Positions 52,121-64,000 of a DNA stretch of 64,000 nt are shown here, in pieces (positions within the stretch are counted from its first letter, which is position 1; each line of letters opens with the position of its first letter). The notes beneath the pieces are model-generated. The model made no database searches. It was not told where the DNA came from and was given only the letters and a program-made list of their open reading frames with translations. The position numbers and the translations under genes are program-made. Location of the stretch: contig NC_084461.1 of NCBI RefSeq assembly GCF_027409185.1, positions 143,389,001-143,453,000 of the forward strand, in the 5' to 3' direction. This stretch comes from Cynocephalus volans. Lineage: Eukaryota > Chordata > Mammalia > Dermoptera > Cynocephalidae.

Positions 52121-53874
52121 AGAAGGTTAGGTTTATCTAATTCTTTGTTGTTGTTATTATATTTCTCGCACCAGAAAATAGCCTTTAGTATTAACTTTTT
52201 AAATTCTCCTCTTTCTTTTGAATTCCTTTCTTCTGAATTTACTGTCATTTTATCTTGTGCTTTTAATGCATGGTGTGTAGCAGATTCTCAGACTTTGGCA
52301 TAATGCAACCCATTTCCACAGAAATACTCTACCTAGACATTCCATAACTCAGTTGAATTTCAGAGAAAAAGCAGTTACTCAAAACCCAACAGGAATTGTT
52401 AAAATGAGCAGAGAGCACTTTTTAACCTTTACTGGCTGAGCTCTTCAGTGAGCTCATGAAGCCAGCTTGTCTAATGAATCCAACCTAGATAACCAAAGGA
52501 ACGTTCTAGTCTGTTTAGAGAACCTTCTACTCTTATCTTTCCTGTTGTATAAAAATCATCTTTCTGATCAATGCCAAGATTTCCTGAGATAAAATGTAGC
52601 CACTGAGACTATGCTCAAGTTATAAAGGCCGCAGTGTTAGTAAATGCTGCAGTTTATTTATTTATTTTTTTGTGCAGCTCCTCTTGACCTTTTAAAATAG
52701 TTTCCTTTTTCCATCTTGGTTCTAGTACCAATGTAGGGTCCGTAAAAAATGTTTTCTACAGATTATTGCTTCTTTCTGGCAGAATCTGAATTCTATATTT
52801 GAAAATTAATGTAGTGTTCCTGAAATGAGAACCTTACTGTTAATCACCATGGACCGCCATTTTTAGAAAACTTAAGAAAAAGCAAGGTCCTAAGTGATGG
52901 CATAGATCTCCAAGATGATTATATTATTATTCTCATATAACTGAAATGCTGCATAGGAAATATGATGTCTCAAGGCTATTACAGGTTCTGTAATTTTGAT
53001 CAAGACAAATAAAGACCAAAAGAAACCCATTCCTGCAATATACATTCTTCTCTAAAAGTTAGCCCTCTCTCAGTAAAAACTGCTTCTATTATAATGTAAG
53101 GAGAGAAGGAGATAATTTCTCAGCATAAATGAGAAATAAATGTCTACTACAATAAAATTTACCTTTCTTCTGAGGAGATGCTTGTATCATTTGAATTCTT
53201 GGAATCTAAAAACACCAAAAGATCAGGGATTGGTTAAATACCTTGAAACATGGGTGTCTACCCCTTATCCAGATTTAGTAGCTGAACACAACCAAAGTTA
53301 AGTAGCTCTACATACCAGACAGGGGAAATTTGCCAATTTTTCTAAGGCATTAAAAGAATGAAAATGAAGGACAGAGAGAAAAATGTTCTGCTGACCCCCA
53401 GGCAGATCAGCAGGAAGCTAGAACATAGCTCAGTCCAGGAGTATACATTAATGCTTACGTGGGAGCTCAGGATATTTTCAATTTTCAAACAGCATTTTAA
53501 AGTAGGGTTTTTAGATACATTTTATTATGAAAACTAATGTTAGTCCATTTAGTCTCCATGTAGTATCTGCCTGTGTGAATTAACAGACTCTGTGAATTAA
53601 CAGACATGAAGTAGCTTAAAGGAGGCAATAGGCCTGCTTCATAACTTAGGAGTCCATACAACTGGGCCTAGTGAATATTACTCTAAGCTCCTCAGTAGAC
53701 AGCATTTCCAGTGAAAATACAGCCCATGTCATGTTAAACAAATTGTTGTGATAGGCGTTACTAACGTAATGCCATCTATATTTATTTGCTGTGCATTCCT
53801 TCTTTCATTTTCTTTTAGTTAAAGTCACTCTTACAATCCACTATTCACACAGCATCAATTATTGCCTTAAACTT

Positions 53875-54455
53875 CAAGTAACATCATTTCATTTCATTAC
53901 TCAAAAGCTTCTTTTTGCATTAGGATAAAGGTCAATTGCTTAATGAAATGCACAAGGCTCTTCAGGTGTGGCACTACTTGCCTCTAGAGTGTCATCTTTA
54001 CCATGGTCATCAGCATCACCAGGCTCCAGATACACTGGACTTTCTGTTTCTTAAACATAATGCATTTATTCTCATCTTAGGTCCTTTGCCTTGTTTTCTC
54101 CTCTTCTTGATGTCTTTCCCCAGATCTGGCTGTTGCTGAATTTTTCTTATCTGTCAGGTCTCAGTTCAAATGTCATCCCTTTAAAGGATATTCGTTCAGA
54201 GCATTTATAATTATCTGAATTTAATTAGTATAATTTGTGTTTATGTGTACATAACTATACATGTAATTCCATCTATCTATCTGTATCTAATCTATCTAAA
54301 ATATATTTTCCCTAAAAAACTATGAGATATGCTACAGGAGAATAAGAACATTGGCACTTTTGTTCATCACCATATTACTATTACCTAGAATTGTATTACT
54401 ATTACCTAGTGGGCACACAAAAAAATACTCAGTAAACATTGACTAAATTGATGTA
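53875..54455 (+). repeat. L2 LINE 3' region, intron 3
   Basis: 'gcattaggataaaggtcaat', 'atgcacaaggctcttcaggt', 'ggtcctttgccttgttttct', 'ctgtcaggtctcagttcaaa' and the end 'aatactcagtaaacattgac' match the L2 3' region in forward orientation. It is interrupted by a (TATC)n patch at 54269-54300. Confidence 0.8.
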
Positions 54456-54489
54456 CCCAACAAATGCTTCTTGAAGTGTTTGGGGCATC

Positions 54490-54680
54490 ACAATCTTATT
54501 TGGCCCTTGTTCCAATGCTATGAAGTCACCTGTGCAGGTTTCTTCATTCAAAAAGTGAGAAAATAGACTCAGAGAGATTTAAAGATTGTACCAAAAAACA
54601 CACAGCTTGTTCTCCACAAAAATCAGAGTTCAAATCTGAGTATTTAGACTCTTAATCCAATGTGCTTACTACTTACTTTT
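54490..54680 (-). repeat. MIR fragment, intron 3
   Basis: 'caaaaagtgagaaaatagac', 'tcagagagatttaaagattg' and 'atcagagttcaaatctgagt' follow the reverse-complement MIR core. Confidence 0.65.
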
Positions 54681-54837
54681 ACCTTACTACTTACCCTGCT
54701 TTTCTCATTTCTTCCTCTAGCACTAATCAACTTCCCCAAACATCTATTATTTCAATCCTTATCTGCAGGATATCAACATTGCAGGAAATTCTCAGTAGAA
54801 ACAGATCTACTACTGTCTAGCACTTAGAGTATATGTT

Positions 54838-54930
54838 ATAGTATTAATATATATGTTTATACATGTATGCATTGTATGTGTATATATTAATATACATGCA
54901 TATATATATATATATACACACACACAACAT
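54838..54930. repeat. TA/TG/CA-rich low-complexity patch
   Basis: Alternating TATATG, TATA and CACACA runs. Confidence 0.85.
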
Positions 54931-54960
54931 ACCATTGAAGGGTCTACTTGTTTAACAGCT

Positions 54961-54988
54961 TAATTTAATTAACTAATTAATTAAATTA
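54961..54988. repeat. Perfect 12-bp inverted repeat with 4-bp spacer
   Basis: 'taatttaattaa' is followed after 'ctaa' by its exact reverse complement. All A/T, so it could form a short cruciform or RNA hairpin, or be chance in AT-rich DNA. Confidence 0.9.
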
Positions 54989-55531
54989 CTCCACTTACAT
55001 TGATGTGCTATTTTAAGATATCCCATCAATAATAGTCATCATCATTATTACCATGATCCCATTTTATGTAACTCTATTCCATGTTTTTCTTTTAAAAACT
55101 TGATCATGTATACATTTATATTTAAAGAATCTATCAGCTTTCTTCTTACATTGGACATGGAAGGATTATTGTGAAGAAAATATGATTGAAAAAATTATTT
55201 GATTAATTGGCTTTTTGAACATTTCTTTCAACCTAATTGTTCTGATTGATTTCAATTTTCAGATAATTTTCTAGTTACATAAGGGGTTCACTCATGTTTA
55301 GTTTTGTCTAGGTGTATGTATAATCATTTTAGCTAAACTTCACTGGAAGTTCCTGATTCATGTTGTATGCTCTTAAATAAAGTATAAAATATGTTGATTT
55401 TTTCCTCAAGTGATCCACAGAAAAGCCTTTTTTACTTCCCAGGTATTTATAGTAACAGTTTAGAGTCTGGTCAATAAATTCTGGTATTAGAGAATATGAT
55501 TTGGATCATAATGTTCCTTAAATAATAAATA

Positions 55532-55534
<3 letters not shown>

Positions 55535-55588
<54 letters not shown>
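55535..55588. repeat. (AC)27 microsatellite, GABRA1 intron 3
   Basis: Fifty-four uninterrupted bases of AC repeat, followed by a short GTATATAT run. It is the longest pure dinucleotide array in the window and likely to vary between individuals. Confidence 0.98.
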
Positions 55589-55590
<2 letters not shown>

Positions 55591-57618
55591 ATATATCTTC
55601 TGTGGGATCTCATTGAGGGAAGGAGCTGAGATGACTAAATTTTCCCACCACTGGGAAAAGGGAGGTTCCTCAGAAATTCCCTTAGATCTCAACCCAAACA
55701 CATGCATCCTCTTCTAATGATCCTATCCCCCCAAGTTCCACATGGTGTGCAGAATTTCCTTCGTCTCCCACTCCTATGCCATCACTCACTCCTTCCATTT
55801 AGTAGTTGACTGGTCACTGCCATTCCCCACAGGCATTATTCAGTTTTGGAGCTTGGAAATTTTGCTGCCTGAAACCTATGGTTTTGTGAGTGCATTTGGA
55901 GGAGAAAGGGAATAAACAGAGAGCAAAATCAGAAACTCTTTAAGGATAGTTGACTGATTAGAGTGCTTGGTGAGAAGGTCATTTGAGAGACTCATGATAT
56001 AGGGGCTGTAGGTCAGAGCCTTTGCCTTGGAATATAACAATGAGGAGTTGGGGAAATCTCAGAGGTAAGTGGCTAGTGGAAAATAAGATGAAGTACCTGA
56101 AGATGATGAACTGGTATGGTAAATAAGGTTAGGGGCAAGGACAGATATAACATTAAACAAATAGATTTTAAATATGTGGTTAGAGTCATTTATGTTCATT
56201 GCTTTTCATTTATGCCTAATCTCTGTATGGCACAGAAACAATTATACATGGAAATAAATATGTGTATATTTAACCATGTTTCATGTTCTACTTGATTGGT
56301 ACAATCATCTTTAATACACGGGCTTTTAGGCTTTATTATATGTTGTTTATATAGCATGGTCATCTATTAACAATCTAAAAACAATAGGGTGAAATGACCT
56401 GTATATTTGGCAAGTGGGCATCTTACTACTTCAGGGCATTTTATCATGCTGGATAGTGCAGATTGGTTGCTCCTAAAACATCTGGTGAGCCAGTTTTGGG
56501 AAGCTTGCTACCTTGGGGAATTCCCTTGAAGTACAGAAATTATGCTCTCCCCACATTCAAGAAACAGATAATAAAGGATTCCAGGAGACCTGCCCTAGGC
56601 TGCCATGTATGTGCAAGTGTGCTGACAAGGATTAATTAGTACATATTCCCTAAATGAACGTACTTTTAAAAGTAAAAAAAAAAATGAGAAGAATGTACAT
56701 AATTTTGATTACATATCACTAAGTTCTACTAGATAATTACCATAAACCTTACACTTGGAAACAAAGTGAAGTTGAATCAACTAATTAGAAAACAAACAAA
56801 CAAACAAACCAAAATACCCAGGAACATCTGATCATATAAAGACTCATGTAAAAAAATATAATTAGGTATTAATTGTCCTTGAGCTCATAGTTTCAGATGA
56901 AGTTAACTACAAGGAATTAATCTATAAATAATACAAAATAAAATTATTTCCAATAATGGGCACACACAAAGAATTTAGGGTGAAAATGTGCCCAAGGCTC
57001 TATTACCTGTTGTCTTTCTTTTTGTACTTTTTTCATGATAATAAATGTACATTTCATTATATCCAAGAAAATCCAAGTGATGACTCCATTGCTTGATACA
57101 GAAAGGGAAATGTTGAAAGAGAAAGGACAAAAATGAACTAATTTAACATGATACATTCTAGCTTTCACAGCCTAGATTTTTTTGTTATTGTTTTTAAATG
57201 AAAGACAGTTTTAACATTCTAATAAAGTGTGAGCTCCTGATGGAATCTTAAAAAATAACAGATGTTTTTAACTAAGAAAAAGAGTTAGTTTAGTAAAAAT
57301 ACGTGTGGTGAGATAGTGAGTGTTGGAGAAAGAGGTATATATACTAGGAAAATGGCTACTGTAAGGCATGAGAACGGGGACATTACAAGAGGAGAATGAT
57401 TAAGATCCCTTAGACTTATTGCTGACAACTGTGCCTCTCAAACTACACACAGTTGCTACAGCATATTAAAGCTGAGGTTGTAAGTGCATTCCAAAAACAC
57501 AGCTCTCTATTCTCATTGCCACAAGCTATGTCCCCATTTTGAACTTTAAAAAAAATAAACCCCAGATAATTCTTACGTGAAGGGGCTCATTCAAGTGTTT
57601 TGGAGCCAATGTTTTTAG

Positions 57619-57656
57619 GGTTTTTTTGTTTTTGTTTTTTGCAAAAACAAAAAACA
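57619..57656. repeat. Bulged T/A-rich inverted repeat, intron 3
   Basis: A run of 'gtttttgttttttgc' is followed directly by 'gcaaaaacaaaaaac'-like sequence sharing the central GC. The arms pair with a single-base bulge. The innermost 'tttttgcaaaaa' is a perfect palindrome. Confidence 0.8.
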
Positions 57657-58723
57657 ATGGAATGGTTATGGTTATTGAAGGGAATATCTCGAATTCCAAA
57701 TTAGTTTATCCATTGAGGTACACATGTTATACAGTGTATTACGTGACCTCCTTGGGAGAAATTTATACTGAAAGTATAACAATTTAAGGTAAATTACTGA
57801 GGAAGAAATGCCAGCTCAAAGAATTTTTTATTTCATATATTGGATCACCTTTTTAATGTCCTTATGCCAGTGATACAAATGTCCGGATAAATGAAATGTA
57901 CTGCTTAAGATACTGGACTGTGATTTCTCAGAGCTAAAGGTAAAAATTATGAAGTTATCTTTTTCTTTCTCACTCCTCAACAAATTGCTTCCTTTTCTGT
58001 AAGCCACGTTTTTCTATTTCTTGCTAAGTGACTGTATTTCTTTGAAAATGTCTGTGTTGAGTTGTCACAGAACTGCAACAGATTCATTTTATTGTCTGAA
58101 ATATGTGCCATCTGAGACCAACATAATAAAATCACAATGAAATTGAAACATAATCTATACCATAATATGTTCTCCTCATCCTGAAAATTGAAGATACTTA
58201 TATCGGTTATCATAATTTTCCCAGGGAGTAATTTGGCTAATTCAGCTATGATTTAGTGCAAGAAAGTAATCTTTTATAAAACATACTCTTGAGTCCTTAA
58301 AGAGTTAATAAAGCTTGCTAAAGCATACTGTGTACTTCCCAAGATACCTGGAAGATCTGCCTTGCTTTATAAAAATATTTAAGCTTAAGCCATACCCGTA
58401 TGCTAACATATTTTTCTTACAATATGAAGTGGTTTAGTATCCTTTAGGTATGTGTGTCCATTCTTGAAGAATTCATTAAGCAACAGCTGAGTTTTCCATA
58501 AAGTCTGCCTCCCAAAGTGGCATATTTAGGCTCCATTCTTCATTGAAAATATTAACTGTGAAATTTCATGTGTAAGCAGTAAATTATCAGGACTACACAG
58601 TGGACCTATTTTAGAAATAGCTAATCAAAGCCAATACATTTCACATTTGGGTGTGAATATGTGGTTGTGAGATCTAATGAGATGTTGATCGACACTCACT
58701 GGCCCAATTTCCTGCTTCATCAG

Positions 58724-58791
58724 AGCGTGTAACTGAAGTGAAGACTGACATCTTCGTCACCAGTTTTGGACCCGTTTCAGACCATGATATG
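58724..58791 (+). CDS. GABRA1: GABRA1 coding exon 3: first extracellular strands
   Basis: This 68-nt exon supplies the last two bases of codon 63 (Glu) and codons to Met85: [22 protein letters not shown]. It is the first beta-strand and following loop of the ligand-binding extracellular domain, and the 68-nt exon length is typical of GABA-A alpha genes. It begins after 'cctgcttcatcag' and ends at a strong donor, ATG|GTAAGT, in phase 0. No substitution relative to mammalian alpha-1 is apparent. The next exon, which should start with EYTIDVFF, and all transmembrane segments lie beyond 64000. Confidence 0.97.
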
Positions 58792-59934
58792 GTAAGTCAC
58801 ACTGCATCTTTGGTTTTCTTGGGGTATTTTTAAATTTAACTAATTTAAGGAATACATAGACTAATTATTTAGGGAGGAATCTGAAAAGGCTCAGCTATAT
58901 CTTTTGTGTCTCTGTGTGTATAATATGTAATATATAATGCATATATAGCATTGATATTATAGAAAAATTCCCATCTGCTTCCCAGACCAGTCCTATTACT
59001 GTCAACCACTGCAGTCTTCCTTTTTTCCATCTTTGAAATATTTGCTTTGGCTTGGTTTATGTTTTGCAAGCCATATAGTGTGAGTTACCTCTCATTTTAG
59101 TTAGAAACCACGTTGATGCAAGGACGCTAGGTTTTTAGGTAACCAACACTGTTATATAATAGCAATATTAAAATATCTGAATTATTTTGGCTCTAAAAGG
59201 GAAATGAGCATAAAAATCGAGTGAACACGTGACCAGAATTAGATAAAGAAATATTGGAAATAAAATACACCAGTGGAAAATATTCTGCATCATTGCAAAA
59301 GGCATTTATTAAATTATTACTGAGTGGGAAGAAAATGAATACTTTTTTTTTCCAACCCAAATAAGTTAACATGAATTTCTCTTCAATCTGATAGGTGTTG
59401 GTAAATCTGTAGAGCTCTGCAGATATTATATAATATTTCTAAACTCATAACAGCCAAGCTTCTATGTGAGAACATCATAAAGAGGCTGAAGACATACCAT
59501 TATGGATATTTCAAAGATATATTAATTAAATATTATTTGCGAAATTGCTTTTTGTTAGCATCATCTTAGTATGAAAGTCCTTTGATTTCAAAGTAGCTTA
59601 GAGTGATTCTAAGGTACAGAAAATATCATCCGAGGCCAACATTTCCAAAAGTGTAGAAATTCACGGTACACCCACCTTGGTAGGGTAAAAGCTCTGAGAA
59701 GTCCTGAGGTAAGGAAACCTGTCTGACTATATTTGATCTAGTGTTTTCCAATCATATTTGTCCAAATCCCTTTTTCATCATTTGATACCCGTTAACATTC
59801 TGTGAAACTAGTTCTGTGAATTAAACGTCAGGAAATGCTGGCTCAGGAGATAATTAATATTTTAAATCTAAGGACGAGTTTTTAAATGTACCAACTGTGC
59901 AAATAAAAATCAGTGGAGTATATGAAAGACAACA

Positions 59935-60185
59935 GAGTGGTATGGAAGAATGCAGGTTTTTCTGAACCAGGTGGCCTCCGTTTATAATCCCAGCTCCTCC
60001 ACTTAGAAGGGTGTGTTTGGGGCAGTTACTCAGCATTTCTTTGGATCAGTTTTTTCATTTATAAAAGGGGAGTAATAATGCCGCGTTGGGTTTTTACAAA
60101 TATTAAATAAATTAAAACATGAAAGCACTTAAAACAATACTTGACATATAATAAACCCTCAACAAAAGTTAGCCATTACTACTAT
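59935..60185 (+). repeat. MIR SINE, intron 4
   Basis: 'ataatcccagctcctccact', 'gggcagttactcagcatttc', 'aaaaggggagtaataatgcc' and 'cttgacatataataaaccct' follow the full MIR order in forward orientation. Confidence 0.85.
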
Positions 60186-60539
60186 GCAAGAACTAAATAT
60201 ATAAATGTCAACCATAATTGTGGATTTATTCCTCTCACAGCTCATTTTGTCATTATGGTCAGTCTGTAGACCACTTTGTTGAAATACTGTGTGATAAAAT
60301 ATTTTTTTTTCAAAATCAAACACTCTGAGGAGCCACTGTGACTCTCCCGTGTTGGAACTCAGTCTTCCTATAACATTTTTCTTTCATGACACTTTTATAA
60401 ATAGGTCCCAGATAGGTTTAACGTTCAAATTCTTCTGCCTATGTTCCATACAATCTATAAATAATTTTGCCACACTCTCCCTCACTTGTTCCTGATATTA
60501 ACTATTTACTTTAGTCGTTTGTGTGAGTCCTGCTTTCTG

Positions 60540-60778
60540 TGAGGCAATCTTGCTTGGGGGTTAACAGGACTGGCTCTATGATCAAGGGGACTGAATTCAA
60601 ATCTTACCAACACCAGCAACATGACCTTGGGCAAATTGCTTAAGCTTCTAAGGCTCAAATTCTATCGAATGTATATATTATTATAGCTGCCTATCCCTGT
60701 AAGACTGTTAAAAATTTTAAATGTGATATATAAAGGGTCTATAAATAGTGCTTAATAAATAGTAGCTACTGTTATTTT
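60540..60778 (+). repeat. MIR SINE, intron 4
   Basis: 'aacatgaccttgggcaaatt', 'gcttaagcttctaaggctca' and 'gtgcttaataaatagtagct' follow the MIR consensus in forward orientation. Confidence 0.85.
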
Positions 60779-61744
60779 TGTCTTTGACCTTTACGCAATG
60801 TAGACCTCATGGAAATTTCCTCTTCTCTCCACCAACTTAAATCTTATATTTTCACACAGGCCAAATCAAGGCCCAAATGCTTGATGAAATTATTTTTTGT
60901 CAATCTGATAAGAAATTAACTTTCCCTTTTGGCATTCTAATCACCTTTATTGACTATAAAATACCATTTAGCTTTTGGCCACATAGCTAGTACTGTTTTG
61001 TAAAGGTATTTCTCCTATATAAATAAATGTCTTATTTTCCTAAAACAATGCCCGAAATCATGAAGGAACACTTATTTCACATCTCTCATAGTATTAGTGC
61101 ATTGCCGATCTAGAGTAAGTGGTGAATTACTACTTACAGATAATAGGTTTAGGAGACTGTATTATTATTAAAAAATTGAGGTCTTATGGGACCCAATAAA
61201 TTACAACTTTTGAGAAATGAGACAATGGAGTAAAGGACATGGAAATGAAAATATCATATTTATCCCTAATAATGATAATAGTGGAGAATGTAGCTTGAAT
61301 CTGCAGACAAGTGAGTTTGCAGAGAGTAAGCACCAGAGTCAACATATTAACTCACCCAGTCCCAGGCAATGTTGACCTCCCTCAGCTCTGGTGTCGATTG
61401 TCCATGTGAAACTTCTAGCATGGAGAAGCATAGCAGAATTTGTCAGCCTTATGGACAGACAGCACCCACAATGAAAAAGACCAGAGGAAAGGGATGAAAT
61501 AAGCAAGACTGATTTCTTCTTCCAAATTCACCCATCAGATTAAGTTACTGCTCCCTTCTCCCCTTCCCCAGTAGAAGAGTGTGAGAGAATGAAAAACATT
61601 CAGAACTTTTACACTGACAAAGTTGTTTTCTCATTGATGAAAACATAAAGAGAGGAGATGACACATTACAAACGTTACACACTGATAACAATACTCCTCC
61701 TACTACTACTAAGAAAAACCCTTCACAAAGAAAAAAAAAAGGTT

Positions 61745-61812
61745 ATTCTTTCTCTGTCTCCAGCACCTGGCATAGTGCCCCACAAAGAGTAGATGTTCAG
61801 TAGAAGTTAAGT
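61745..61812 (+). repeat. L2 3' tail, intron 4
   Basis: 'ccagcacctggcatagtgcc', then 'agtagatgttcagtaga' is the L2 3' terminus. Confidence 0.65.
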
Positions 61813-62344
61813 GACACCTCTCAAATGAAGTTATATGTGATCAAAAACCTTTCTCTTCCCTTGAAAAATGTTTGCCATGCTTTGAATTATCGATTCAGGT
61901 TAGTTGTGACTTAAGAAACCAGTGTTGTTGTTTGTTTGTTTTTGTCTTAGAATAAAGGTGCACAATAGCATTTTTCATATACAATTAACTCTGTGGTTAT
62001 CATGAACTACATTTCATGTATGAACTCTGGTCAAATAACAGATAGGAATAACAGAGAGAGTGCCCAAGCCTAAAACTTCTAAACCAGACAATGTTTGAAT
62101 TGTTCTGGCAAAAGATCAAATTAGCATAGGTCTGCAACTAATTTGCTAAGTGGATAGTTGAAATTGCATCTTTCCATCTTGCTTTAGAAGATTAATCATT
62201 TAAATCATATTATGGGAGAATTTTGAATAAGAAGGAGGGAGCAGTGTAATTTAGAGACAATCAAAATTAAGAGGCAGAATGACAAAGCTATTTTTCAAAA
62301 CAGGAAAAGCTTTGTAGTTATTAAAGTGAGAACTAATAAAGTAT

Positions 62345-62565
62345 CAAATTAATAATAATAACCATAACAACATTTAACATTAACGAATGTTTGCAAAATG
62401 TTAGGCACCATGCTAAAGGCTTTACAGATCATATTTTATTTCATCCTCATGCCAAACCTCAAATATTATTCTTATCCATATTTTCTGGAGAAAGAAAGTG
62501 ACTAGCTAGCTAAGTTTATCAACTTGAACCCAGGCCGTTCATCCCTGGAGACTCCGTAGCTCCCA
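62345..62565 (-). repeat. MIR SINE, minus strand, intron 4
   Basis: 'gttaggcaccatgctaaagg', 'ctttacagatcatattttat', 'ttcatcctcatgccaaacct' and 'ttgaacccaggccgttcatc' follow the reverse-complement MIR consensus. Confidence 0.85.
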
Positions 62566-63154
62566 AGGCATCTGAATTCATCTGGTATGGAAAACAAAAT
62601 TAGGACATCTCCCTAACTTTATTTTAAAAACCATTAATTGGCAATCAAACAGCACATTCCCAGGGCACCAGGTTCTGACAGAAATATCCAGGCAGCACAA
62701 TCATACAGCCTTGTTTTCCAAAGTGCTTAAAATGTATTAAGTCAAAGCACACACAGATGGTAAAAAATGGTGCAAGCGGGAACACTTCAACACAATATTT
62801 AGAAACATAGCGGATGTTTTGTCCCAGATCTTCAGAAAAAGGCTCACATTCTCAAGGGACCTACTCTATTGAACAGAGTAACTCATAGAGACTTTTCTCT
62901 TGAGTGGTGGGGACTGAAACCCTAAAACTTGAACAAATTCTTCAGCAAAGCTTCCTATTCAGACTATCTTGCATCAAGTTTCCTCCTTTACATTCTGCTT
63001 TTGCTTTGCTTGGTTATGATCACATTCTTACTTTCTTCAGGGTTCCTGCTCTACAAATTTCCAATGAAATAGTACTTTTAAACTCCCAGTTACATAGAAA
63101 TCTAATATAAATTTGTGTTGATAAAATAAGAAAATGAGAGACAAATACTAATTT

Positions 63155-63365
63155 TTAATATTTTCTAAATGCTTCCTATCTTCTAGGCATTTTTGCAAGC
63201 TGTTCACAAGTATTAGCTCACTTCTCACAATAGCCAAGTACATTATACTTTACTTTATAGATAGGAAACTAGGGCTTAGTGAGGGTAAAAAATTACCTGA
63301 GGCCATTCAGCCTGTAGGTTTGGAACTCACATTCATTACCACTGTGCTATGACTCTGCCCCTCTA
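63155..63365 (-). repeat. MIR SINE, minus strand, intron 4
   Basis: 'ctatcttctaggcatttttg', 'gataggaaactagggcttag' and 'ggtttggaactcacattcat' follow the reverse-complement MIR consensus. Confidence 0.8.
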
Positions 63366-64000
63366 GTCTTTCTTGTTCTAACTTCCTGAAGAAGGGGCTC
63401 TGACCCATCTTGGTCCTGATGCCTATTCTTGGTCTAATAAACTGTGACCATGGGGGGAAGATCACGTCATACAGGTGGCTACTGGGAACCACCTGCTGCT
63501 ACAAAAGCAATCACACAGGAGCATTTCCCAGAAAATGGGAGACCAAATATTTACAGTCTGGGTTAAGCAGAAGCTGATCATTATCGACTGCTTTTTCCCT
63601 CAGTTTCCATTTCTACTTCTAACAAAGGGGAGAATGAAACTAATGCTTGTCCAGTTAGTGTTGCTCCTTTTCTGTGCATGTAAGTATGTGTGTGTGACTG
63701 GTACAATATTTGAAGGGAGAATGTCTTAAATGAATCTGGGGATTTCATTGTCTGCCATTAGCAAATAAAGCTGGCTGTAAATATAATAAACCTGTAAACA
63801 TCAGGACTTTGGCAAGTTCTGTCATAATTGCTTGAAATCATTGACTTTGAAATATATCTTGGCAAATATTTGGTAATAATTCAATTTAAGTTTATTTTAT
63901 AGTTAACATTTATTTTATTTTCCAAAAGTCAAACAAGTGAATCAAATTTTTAGATTCATGGGAACATGGTCAGCTTAGACATCCCCTGGAACCTTGATTT

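Larger units (their letters stand above)
58792..64000 (+). other. GABRA1: GABRA1 intron 4 (partial)
   Basis: From the GTAAGT donor to the window end with no acceptor plus coding exon recognised. It holds four MIR copies and an L2 end. ORFs of 60-84 codons (for example 63475-63729) show no family features. Confidence 0.75.

Overview
The window is nuclear DNA of a placental mammal. It is AT-rich, dense in L1, L2, MIR and old LTR relics, and has few long ORFs. The only protein-coding gene I can support is the 5' part of GABRA1 (GABA-A receptor alpha-1 subunit) on the + strand. It comprises a GC-rich 5'UTR exon ending at 40972 and three coding exons (43311-43399, 46648-46760, 58724-58791) encoding residues 1-85: signal peptide, mature N-terminus and first extracellular strands. 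The reading frame and splice phases join perfectly (74 + 113 + 68 coding nt). The rest of the gene lies beyond 64000.

Layout. Positions 1-39700 are upstream intergenic DNA made mostly of retroelement debris. From left to right: an L1 3' fragment at the left edge; a 1-kb minus-strand L1 at 4.25-5.29 kb; scattered MIR/L2; an ancient L1ME-like block at 8.2-9.6 kb; two diverged, same-orientation LTR-like copies at 10.4 and 17.5 kb; and an L1 nest at 19.1-27.45 kb. The nest is an older, apparently 5'-inverted L1 carrying two younger L1 insertions. One of these appears to have brought about 1 kb of 3'-flanking DNA (3' transduction). A second old L1 follows at 29-30 kb and another 5'-inverted L1 at 30.3-31.75 kb. 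Positions 39.7-41.3 kb form the GC/CpG-enriched promoter and first-exon region. Positions 41-64 kb are GABRA1 introns 1-4 with simple repeats and MIR/L2 relics.

Organism. The signal peptide begins [15 protein letters not shown], which differs from the human form as I recall it. I saw no Alu, rodent B1/B2, BovB or carnivore tRNA-Lys SINE in 64 kb. The youngest L1s carry a distinctive 3'UTR (G-rich tract, poly-G next to (CA)n, AATAAA-like end). This suggests a mammal that is neither an anthropoid nor a mouse-like rodent; I cannot name the species.

No undescribed gene system was found. The more interesting observations are retrotransposition outcomes (twin-priming inversions, a 3' transduction, a 107-bp L1 3'UTR mini-insertion with a 20-bp target-site duplication) and details of the GABRA1 5' region (weak GTGGGG donor, short upstream ORF). 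Repeat-family names come from recall of consensus text and were not checked by a search.
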